Below, piece by piece: positions 57,581 to 64,000 of a stretch of DNA of 64,000 nucleotides; the stretch's first letter is position 1; each line of letters opens with the position of its first letter. The DNA is from CAWELS01 sp964468205 (GTDB lineage Bacteria > Acidobacteriota > Terriglobia > Bryobacterales > Bryobacteraceae). The translations under genes and the position numbers were made by a program. Where the stretch lies: positions 62,001 through 126,000 of the forward strand of contig CAYXVG010000013.1 of the NCBI GenBank assembly GCA_964468205.1, in the 5' to 3' direction. The notes beneath the pieces were generated by a model. It did not search any database and was not told the DNA's origin. It was given only the letters and a program-made list of their open reading frames with translations.

Positions 57581-57699
57581 GATTCGGGGAGACCGGACCC
57601 TATTATACCCGGCGGTCGCTGGAGTAACGTGGGCTCCGGGGGACGGCGAAGAGAAGAGTCCCGCGCCGCGGGCGCCGTGTGCTAATCTAAACGGCTACT

Positions 57700-58728
57700 A
57701 TGACCAGACGCAGCCTCGTGCTAGGCCTACTGGCTGCGGGGATGACGGGGTGCGGCGCGCCGGAGGGCAAGGTGTCCCGGTTGACGGGGGTAGTGCAAGC
57801 AACCCCGGCGATTGTGGCGGCTCCGGTAGCCGGGCGGATCGCTGGAGTGGTGGTTGAGGAGGGCGAAGATGTGGAACGCGGGCAGCCGCTGGCGACGCTC
57901 GATGCGACGCGGATCCAAGACGAAATCCAGTTCCTCGAAGAACAGGTCACTGTCCTCGAAGGGCGTTCGCGAGTCGCGCGAGCGCTGGGTGAATTGGAGG
58001 TTACTGGGGCCGCCGCGGCCAGAGAAGGCGCAGAGGCGCAACTCGAGATGGCGTCCGGGCAGCGTGATCGCGCCCAGAAGATCGTGGACGAGCACGATCG
58101 AAATCCGCCGCATATCCGCCGACGGGTGGAGGCCGGCCGCATCGTCGAGGAGCGCGACGATCTGGGACGACTGCAATCCGAGTGGGCGGATGCGAGGTTG
58201 AGCTTTTTCGAACTCCAGGTGGCGGCAGCAGAGGAGGCAGTGCGCGCGGCGGAGTCCGCCAGACAAGTCGCGGAGGTGCGAGCGGACGATGCACCCGAAG
58301 CCTGGGCCGGGGAGTTGCTCGAGAGGCGGCGCCGGCTTGCCGAGGCGCGCCGGAGATTCGAGGAACATACCATCCGTGCGCCGTTCAGTGGAGTGGTGAG
58401 CGTCAAGGTGAGGAACGCGGGCGAGTTGGTGGAACGCGGCGAACCGATTGTTGTCCTGCATGAAGCGGGGCGCCTGTGGGTAGGGGTTTCGGTGGAAGAG
58501 TCTCTGGCGGCCTCGATCACCGCGGGCGACCGGATTGCGGTGGAACTGCCGGGTGGGCGGATAGTCGAATCGGAGGTGCAGAGTGTTTCGCCAGCGGGCG
58601 AATTCGCGACCCAGCGGGACGTGGACCGGCAGCGGCGCGACATTCGTGCGTTTCGACTGAAGCTGCGGCTGCCGGAGGATTCGGGTGCAAAGCCGGGGGG
58701 GACTGCTTATGTCCGAATCCGGGATTGA
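57700..58728 (+). CDS. HlyD-like periplasmic adaptor lipoprotein
   Basis: A 342-residue membrane fusion protein with a probable lipoprotein leader ending 'GLLAAGMTGCG'. It has the biotinyl-lipoyl half-motifs ('APVAGRIAGVVVEEGEDVERGQPLATLDA' in short elements, and 'IRAPFSGVVSVKVRNAGELVERGEPI'), a long coiled-coil hairpin between about residues 80 and 215, and a C-terminal barrel. It links an inner-membrane exporter to the outer membrane. It begins a three-gene operon with the ABC ATPase and permease; a TAATCT box precedes the ATG. Confidence 0.88.
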   Translation: MTRRSLVLGLLAAGMTGCGAPEGKVSRLTGVVQATPAIVAAPVAGRIAGVVVEEGEDVERGQPLATLDATRIQDEIQFLEEQVTVLEGRSRVARALGELEVTGAAAAREGAEAQLEMASGQRDRAQKIVDEHDRNPPHIRRRVEAGRIVEERDDLGRLQSEWADARLSFFELQVAAAEEAVRAAESARQVAEVRADDAPEAWAGELLERRRRLAEARRRFEEHTIRAPFSGVVSVKVRNAGELVERGEPIVVLHEAGRLWVGVSVEESLAASITAGDRIAVELPGGRIVESEVQSVSPAGEFATQRDVDRQRRDIRAFRLKLRLPEDSGAKPGGTAYVRIRD

Positions 58729-59437
58729 AGTGGCGGTTCGGGTGGAGGGGCTCCGGAAGTCCTACGGGCGTTCGGTGGCGCTGGACGGGGCGGACTTGCG
58801 TGTCGCGGAGGGCGAGTCATGGGCTCTGCTGGGACCGAACGGGTCCGGCAAGACGACGTTGCTGCGGATCGTCGCCACGGTGACGGAGCCATCGGGAGGA
58901 GGCGCGTGGGTTTTCGGTATGAACGTGCTGGACCGCAGGCGCGAGGTGTGCCGGGCGGTGGGCTACGCTCCGCAGGCGCCCACGGCTGACTTGGAACTGA
59001 CCTGCGCGGAGAACCTAAGCTTTGTGGCAGGGCTGTTCGGGTTGAGTCCGGCGGCCCGGCGAGGGCGAATCGCCGAGCTTCTGGAGTTGTTCGATATCGG
59101 CGAGAAACGAAATGCTCTGGTGGGTGCGCTTTCGGGCGGCATGAGGCGGCGGGTGGAACTGGCGCGGTCGCTGATCCACGGGCCGCGATTGCTGCTCCTG
59201 GACGAGCCGAGCGCGGGATTGGACTCGCACGCGCGGGAGCGATTATGGAACCTGCTAGAGCGCCTGCGGCGAGAAGAGCGGCTCACGCTTGTGATGGCGA
59301 CTCATCGGATTGAGGATGCGGAAGGGGCCTGCGATCGGGTGGCGATTTTGAGGCGAGGCCGTATCACGGGGACGGCGCGTGTGAGCGGGGAGCCGCCGCT
59401 CGCCGAAATTTTCCCAGGCGGCGCTGAAGAGGATTAG
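58709..59437 (+). CDS. ABC exporter ATP-binding protein
   Basis: About 242 residues from the ATG at 58709, overlapping the HlyD gene's last 20 bases. Walker A is 'GPNGSGKTTLLR', the signature is 'ALSGGMRRRVELARS', and Walker B 'LLLLDEPSAGLDSHA'; the D-loop follows. It powers export with the permease 15 bases downstream. The substrate is not evident; CcmA-type and multidrug-type ATPases are similar. Confidence 0.9.
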   Translation: MSESGIEVAVRVEGLRKSYGRSVALDGADLRVAEGESWALLGPNGSGKTTLLRIVATVTEPSGGGAWVFGMNVLDRRREVCRAVGYAPQAPTADLELTCAENLSFVAGLFGLSPAARRGRIAELLELFDIGEKRNALVGALSGGMRRRVELARSLIHGPRLLLLDEPSAGLDSHARERLWNLLERLRREERLTLVMATHRIEDAEGACDRVAILRRGRITGTARVSGEPPLAEIFPGGAEED

Positions 59438-59452
59438 GCGTCTGGATTTCCC

Positions 59453-60550
59453 ATGAAGCCGGTCTTGGCATTTGTGGTGCGCGACCTCAGGAAATACCTG
59501 CGGCAGCCACACCTGATCGTGATCAGCGTAGCGCTTCCGCTGCTCCAGTTCGTGGTGATCGGGCATGCCATCGGCGGCAAGATCCGGGAGGTTCCGATCG
59601 CAATGGTGAGCCACGACAGCGGACCGCCGGCGGTGGAGGTGTTGGAGCGATTGCGCGCGGTGGAGTCAACGACGCGCCTGTTTCGGGTCCTTCTCGTGCC
59701 GGACGAGGGCCGGGCATTGCGAATGCTCCGTGAGGGCGAGGTGGCGGGCGTGGTGATCCTGGCGCCGGATTACTCCGCGAGGACGTATCGAGGGGAGATT
59801 GGCGGTGTGGGTTTTGTCATCGACAACACGGACTTGTTTGTCGCAGCCGCGCTCGATCAAGGCTTACGCCGGATTGTGTTGGGCGGCCGCTACGAGGGCT
59901 CGGGCGGCGACCTCGAGATTGTCGAGCTGTTCCCGTTTGTGAATTACTTGCAGTATTTGACTCCGGGGGCGGTAATGGCCGCGATCTACATCGCTTGTTT
60001 CATTGGGGGCGGCGGTATCACCTTCCTGAGCGACAGGATTGCCGGACGCCATGAAGGCTACCTGGCGGCGCCGGTGCATCGCTTTCACATTGCCGGGGGC
60101 TTGATGGCGGCCGCCACTGTGAAGGCCCTTCTCGCCGCCATCCTTGTCACGCCAGCGGTGCTGTGGATTGCCAGGTGCGCCGAGCAGATCACGCCCGCGT
60201 CGGCAGGCCGCCTGGCCGTTGTACTGGTGATTTCGGCTGCCGCCTCGACGAGCTTTCTGACGGCGCTGACAGTCCGGCTGCGTTCGCTCGGCGGACTCAT
60301 GATCCTCAACGGCGTGGCGAATATGGTGCTATTTTTCCCGAGTGGGGCGCTGTACCCGATCGCGGGTTTTCCATGGTGGCTAAAGGGCATCGCAAAGATT
60401 GATCCGTTTACTTACATCGTTCAACCAATTCGCGTGGTACTGTTTAAGAACGGCAACTGGGCGGCTATCTCAGAGGATCTGCTCGTGCTCATTGGAATAG
60501 GCTTGGCGAGCTTCGTGCTCGCTTGTGCGACGCTTCCGAGACGGGTGTGA
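59453..60550 (+). CDS. ABC-2 type export permease
   Basis: A 365-residue membrane protein of the ABC-2 (YhhJ/NodJ-like) family: one N-terminal helix ('RKYLRQPHLIVISVALPLLQ'), a large periplasmic loop of about 150 residues, then about five helices, including 'MAAIYIACFIGGGGITFLSDR' and 'MILNGVANMVLFFPSGALYPI'. The pattern fits an exporter of drugs, lipids or polysaccharide parts. It is the third gene of the HlyD-ATPase-permease operon. The polysaccharide genes nearby suggest a glycan or lipid substrate, but nothing proves it. Confidence 0.88.
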   Translation: MKPVLAFVVRDLRKYLRQPHLIVISVALPLLQFVVIGHAIGGKIREVPIAMVSHDSGPPAVEVLERLRAVESTTRLFRVLLVPDEGRALRMLREGEVAGVVILAPDYSARTYRGEIGGVGFVIDNTDLFVAAALDQGLRRIVLGGRYEGSGGDLEIVELFPFVNYLQYLTPGAVMAAIYIACFIGGGGITFLSDRIAGRHEGYLAAPVHRFHIAGGLMAAATVKALLAAILVTPAVLWIARCAEQITPASAGRLAVVLVISAAASTSFLTALTVRLRSLGGLMILNGVANMVLFFPSGALYPIAGFPWWLKGIAKIDPFTYIVQPIRVVLFKNGNWAAISEDLLVLIGIGLASFVLACATLPRRV

Positions 60551-60608
60551 GGTAGTTAACTTGCCGCATATAGATTGAGGGTGGCGCGGTGCGCCGATTG
60601 GAGTTTCG

Positions 60609-63600
60609 ATGAAACAGTCGTGGTTCCTGTTGGCTCTTGTTTTGGTGGCGGAGGCGCATGTGCAGCCATGCTCGCCAATCCGCTTCAACGTCCTTCCGGT
60701 ACGCACAATTGCGCAGAGCTCATCGCCGGTGACAGGATCGGGTTTGTTGCGTCAGGCGGATGGCTCGTTCCGGCTGCACGAGTATCGGCGCACCCGCCCG
60801 GACATTGAGTTGACGTCGTTCGTCAAAGGGGAGGTGATTCCAAACCTGGAGAGGGAACTTTTCGGGTGTTCCGGTCAGATGCTGGGACCATTGACGCCGT
60901 CGAGCAATGGGCGGCCGTTCGCGCCACTGGCGGGGGTGTCTTCGACCGAGATCCTGGTCACGAACCTGACCGGCGACAACAGGCCGTCCATGATCGTTTT
61001 TGATCGCTTCGCACCGCAGGATACCGTGGTCGTAGGCCTATTCGACGAGAGCATCACGCTGCAGACGACAACGGCTTATCCGACGGGCCGCAATCCCTTC
61101 CATGCGCTGGCGGGCGATTTCAATGGTGACGGCCTCACTGATGTGGGGGTGGTCTTCCATGGAGATTTCGGCGCAAATGATGGTGGCATTTCCGTATTGC
61201 TGGGTAACGGAGACGGTACCCTGCAGGAGGCGGTAAACCTCGTCACCGGGGAGATCCCGACATCGGCAACAGCGGCCATGCTCAACGCCGACGATTTCCT
61301 CGACATTGCGGTGTCTCATAACAACGAGCGGGCAATCAAGATTCTATTCGGGCAGGCGGACGGGACATTCGGCGCGCCGGTGACCGTGGAGACTTCGGAC
61401 TTTCCTTCCGCGGTTGCGGCGGCCAGGATCAACGGGGACGCTTTCGACGATCTTGTGTTCGCGACCAGCGGTGGAGCGGGACTTCTTCTTAGCGACGGCG
61501 CTGGCGGGTTTGCAGCAGGTGCGGCTGTGGACGGCGGACTGAACCCGGCGGCGCTCGCGGCCGGCGACCTGAACAATGATGGCAGGATCGACCTAGCTCT
61601 CGGAGACGTAGCCGGCAAATTGATTACCGCCGTGCTTGGCAACGGTGCGGGCGGTTTTGGCCCGCCGGTCCGTTATCCAGGGGGCCCCTGGCCCGGAGCG
61701 TTGTTCATTCAGGATTTTGATGGGGATGGCAATGCCGATCTTGTTTCTGCGACGGGACACCCCGACGCGTTGACGTGGCTGCCATTAGGCGGCACCGTAG
61801 CGGTACTTCGCGGCAAGGGGGATGGGACGTTCTTTGGAGCGGAGTCGCTATTTGGTGGAGGGGCGGGTAGCTCGGTGGTAGCGGGGGACTTCAACCGGGA
61901 CGGAAACCAGGACCTGGCTGTTTCCCGGCAGGGCGGGATCGCTTTAGCGCTTGGGCGCGGTGACGGTTCTTTCGGGAAGCCCGAGACTGTGAACATCCAG
62001 CAGATTAGCGGCCCGGCGGGCCCTCAGCAACTAGCGGCCGGAGATCTCAACAACGATCAGAATCCCGACTTAGTCGTCGTTACCGCGAGTGGGAGCAGCG
62101 GGCTGAACAACGTGTGGAGCCTGTTGGGCAATGGTGACGGGACCTTCCGGCCGCCGGTCTCGACCGCCACGGTTCACGAACCTGGGGCTGTGCTAGCGAC
62201 GGATCTCAACAATGACAATCGCGATGATGTGATCGTGCTGGGGTCGAACGGTTTTCGCAACGAGCATGGGTATGCGGTTCACTTGTCCAATGCGAGCGGT
62301 ACGCCCGGCCCGGCGCAGACCACGCTCTTCGAGAATACAGTGCGGCCGCTGAAGCTGGCAGCAGGCGACTTGAACGGCGATCAAGGGCTGGACCTGTTTA
62401 TTGTCGATGGCGGATCGCTGGGAGCGAGCGACGGCGGCGTTCTGGTTTTGTTGGGGAATGGGTCCGGCGGATTCGGCGCAGCGTCGAAGCTGGCAGCCGG
62501 TTCGAATCCTCGGGCGGTGACCGTGGCCGATGTAAATGGCGATTCGGCGCTGGATTTGCTGGTCACGAGCGGAGTCCCGGAGACGTTTGCCCATCAGTTG
62601 CTGATCCTTCCCGGCAACGGTGACGGAAGTTTCCGCGCGCCGCAGAGCTTGCCGGTCGAGTTCGGACCCGGAGAGGTCATATTCGAAGACTTCAGCGGCG
62701 ACGGGAACGGAGACCTCATTGTGTTGCACTGCTGCGGGGATGTGGCCGCGGGTTTTTTACTGGGCGCGGGTGATGGGACGTTCGAGCCCGAGGTGAGTTT
62801 TTTTGCCGGTGGAGACCCTCTGGGCAGGGCGGCGGCGGACTTCAACAATGACGGCCTGACGGATCTCGCGATATCGAGCGGCGCGCAGGGAGCGTCGGCG
62901 GGGGTCGCGCTGATGCTCAACGTGGCCAATACCGGCCCGCGGCGCGCGACCGTGGTCAACGCGGTGATCAATGCGGCATCCGGCGTGGAGAATCCGCTCG
63001 CGCCCGGAGAGTTTGTGACGGTTTTTGGCGAGGACCTTGGTCCGGCCGAATCGGTATCCGGATTCGAGAAAGGGCTTGGCGGCACGAGAGTCTTCGTCAA
63101 CGGCGTCGAATGCTTCGTGAGCTTCACCTCGCGGACACAGGTGAACGCGGTGCTGACGGCCCAACTCCCGACCAACGGGCAGGCGAGCGTGGTGGTGGAA
63201 TATGAAGGGGCAAGCAGCGCGCCGCGGGCGCTTGCCCTGGCGCCAGCCTCACCGGGCATCTTCACGCAGGAGTTTGGACTGGGTCAGGCATGGGTGGTGA
63301 ACCAGGACGGGTCATTCAACTCAGCCGGCAATCCCGCGGCGCGGGGAAGCGTTGTCGCATTCTTCGCGACGGGCCAGGGCGTAACCGACCCGGTGCTGAC
63401 CGACGGCGAGCAGCCGGTTTCCCCTACCTTCCCGAAGCCAGTTTTGGAGGTGTCGGTGACCATCGGCGGCCAGCCGGCGCCGCCGGAGGACATACTTTTC
63501 GCGGGGCTGATATTCAATGGCGTGCTGCAGGTGAATGTGCGGGTAGCAGCGGGAGTCGCGCCAGGTCCGGATCGCGAGTTGATTCTTTCGATTGGCGGGA

Positions 63601-63638
63601 GTTCCAGTCGTGCCGGTGTGACAGTGGCCGTGGAGTAG
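60609..63638 (+). CDS. secreted FG-GAP repeat protein with Solibacter-type C-terminal domain
   Basis: A 1009-residue exported protein with a signal peptide (MKQSWFLLALVLVAEAHV). From about 155 to 770 it holds some thirteen FG-GAP/VCBS-like repeats marked by Ca2+-binding 'DFNGDGLTDV', 'DLNNDGRIDLAL', 'DFDGDGNADLVS', 'DFNRDGNQDLAV' and similar, which build a seven-bladed-propeller-like surface. The last ~230 residues ('VVNAVINAASGVENPLAPGEF', 'VTVFGEDLGP', 'GQGVTDPVL', 'VRVAAGVAPGPDREL') match a domain I recall as common in Solibacter-type acidobacteria. Adhesion or matrix binding is likely. GGAG lies before the ATG. Confidence 0.85.
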   Translation: MKQSWFLLALVLVAEAHVQPCSPIRFNVLPVRTIAQSSSPVTGSGLLRQADGSFRLHEYRRTRPDIELTSFVKGEVIPNLERELFGCSGQMLGPLTPSSNGRPFAPLAGVSSTEILVTNLTGDNRPSMIVFDRFAPQDTVVVGLFDESITLQTTTAYPTGRNPFHALAGDFNGDGLTDVGVVFHGDFGANDGGISVLLGNGDGTLQEAVNLVTGEIPTSATAAMLNADDFLDIAVSHNNERAIKILFGQADGTFGAPVTVETSDFPSAVAAARINGDAFDDLVFATSGGAGLLLSDGAGGFAAGAAVDGGLNPAALAAGDLNNDGRIDLALGDVAGKLITAVLGNGAGGFGPPVRYPGGPWPGALFIQDFDGDGNADLVSATGHPDALTWLPLGGTVAVLRGKGDGTFFGAESLFGGGAGSSVVAGDFNRDGNQDLAVSRQGGIALALGRGDGSFGKPETVNIQQISGPAGPQQLAAGDLNNDQNPDLVVVTASGSSGLNNVWSLLGNGDGTFRPPVSTATVHEPGAVLATDLNNDNRDDVIVLGSNGFRNEHGYAVHLSNASGTPGPAQTTLFENTVRPLKLAAGDLNGDQGLDLFIVDGGSLGASDGGVLVLLGNGSGGFGAASKLAAGSNPRAVTVADVNGDSALDLLVTSGVPETFAHQLLILPGNGDGSFRAPQSLPVEFGPGEVIFEDFSGDGNGDLIVLHCCGDVAAGFLLGAGDGTFEPEVSFFAGGDPLGRAAADFNNDGLTDLAISSGAQGASAGVALMLNVANTGPRRATVVNAVINAASGVENPLAPGEFVTVFGEDLGPAESVSGFEKGLGGTRVFVNGVECFVSFTSRTQVNAVLTAQLPTNGQASVVVEYEGASSAPRALALAPASPGIFTQEFGLGQAWVVNQDGSFNSAGNPAARGSVVAFFATGQGVTDPVLTDGEQPVSPTFPKPVLEVSVTIGGQPAPPEDILFAGLIFNGVLQVNVRVAAGVAPGPDRELILSIGGSSSRAGVTVAVE

Positions 63639-63671
63639 GGGCCAGAGGTTACCCGGGGCCGGCGGCGCATG

Positions 63672-63701
63672 TTGCCATCCCTGGACTCTGTCATCTACAC
63701 T
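63672..63701 (+). promoter_or_regulatory. promoter of the tRNA genes
   Basis: TTGCCA at 63672-63677 and TACACT at 63696-63701, with an 18-base spacer, lie 72 bases before tRNA-Gly. This gives a leader of about 66 bases to be trimmed. Confidence 0.6.
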
Positions 63702-63773
63702 AAGGATGGAACGGTCGGCATGTGCGGCTGTGCGGCGGCGCCGGGGAGATTCCGCTACGCCTGCCGCGCGGAA

Positions 63774-63849
63774 GCGGGGGTAACTCAATTGGTAGAGTCA
63801 CAGCCTTCCAAGCTGTTGGTTGCGGGTTCGAGCCCCGTCCCCCGCTCCA
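63774..63849 (+). tRNA. tRNA-Gly (TCC)
   Basis: The acceptor arm GCGGGGG (63774-63780) pairs with CCCCCGC (63839-63845), followed by the T discriminator and an encoded CCA (63847-63849). The D-loop 'CAATTGGTAGAG' and T-loop 'GTTCGAG' are standard, and the anticodon loop reads CTTCCAA, so the anticodon is TCC for glycine. Confidence 0.95.
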
Positions 63850-63883
63850 GAAGGCTGGAACAGAACGGCGGCGCTCACGAAAA

Positions 63884-63959
63884 GCTGGCGTAGCTCAGTT
63901 GGTAGAGCAACTGATTTGTAATCAGTCGGTCGTGGGTTCGAGTCCCTCCGCCAGCTCCA
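63884..63959 (+). tRNA. tRNA-Thr (TGT)
   Basis: GCTGGCG (63884-63890) pairs with CGCCAGC (63949-63955); T discriminator and encoded CCA follow (to 63959). The anticodon stem ACTGA/TCAGT encloses TTTGTAA, giving anticodon TGT for threonine. It follows tRNA-Gly by 34 bases and is probably co-transcribed with it. Confidence 0.95.
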
Positions 63960-64000
63960 GAACACGGTTCTGTGAGGGCGGTTGAGCGCGGAGCCGGCCG

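Overview
The window looks like chromosomal DNA from a GC-rich acidobacterium, most likely a Bryobacterales/Solibacter-type lineage. I infer this from the mix of lineage-flavoured families: a long FG-GAP repeat protein ending in what I recognise as the Solibacter-type C-terminal domain (60609-63638), an acidobacterial-type VWA-domain protein (23426-24370), a DUF1549/DUF1553 plus DUF1501 pair (30715-34783), several Tat-secreted sulfatases and hydrolases, and an FN3 lipoprotein. No search was run, so the taxonomy is an inference. Genes are dense on both strands, often overlap by 1-25 bp, and convergent pairs are commonly separated by GC-rich hairpins.

Layout. 1-6434: a membrane protein cut by the window edge and a TPR protein, an MFS transporter translationally coupled to a family 2 glycosyltransferase, and the TrkH/TrkA potassium uptake pair. 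6482-6633: three copies of a palindromic intergenic repeat. 6700-11811: a TPR protein, a Gfo/Idh/MocA oxidoreductase and a TPR/ClC operon. 12141-15191: a NACHT STAND NTPase fused to a non-catalytic formylglycine-enzyme-like (C-type-lectin fold) domain whose end resembles the variable region of diversity-generating retroelement (DGR) targets. I regard it as the most interesting locus. 15255-22534: a plant-polymer and acid-sugar locus with a GH28 pectinase, a PD40 lipoprotein, an enolase-superfamily enzyme, a serine hydrolase and an overlapping four-carbon acid-sugar kinase/PdxA2 pair. 22792-30641: carbonic anhydrase, VWA protein, M48 protease, IlvD, a sulfatase, and OxyR divergent from Dps with a recognisable OxyR operator. 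30715-43287: DUF1501/DUF1549, a phosphodiesterase, a receiver-like protein, a second sulfatase behind a double alpha/beta hydrolase, an epimerase and myo-inositol-phosphate synthase. 43519-48802: an orphan LytTR response regulator, small membrane/Dabb proteins, a transaldolase-like aldolase, an FAH-family enzyme, an FN3 lipoprotein, and a divergent thioredoxin-like/MarR pair with two matched palindromes. 48849-54168: a complete isc operon (iscR-iscS-iscU-iscA-hscB-hscA-iscX) without a ferredoxin gene, with a good promoter and palindromic operators. 54464-60550: an exopolysaccharide group (sugar transferase, methyltransferase, XrtA-type deacetylase) and a HlyD/ABC exporter. 60609-63638: the FG-GAP protein. 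The window ends with tRNA-Gly(TCC) and tRNA-Thr(TGT) behind their own promoter.

Taken together, the genes describe a heterotroph that secretes many polysaccharide-active enzymes, has explicit peroxide and Fe-S stress control (OxyR/Dps, IscR, a cysteine-rich MarR), and carries one candidate conflict/defence NLR. I see no CRISPR array, insertion sequence, transposase, integrase or reverse transcriptase in the window.
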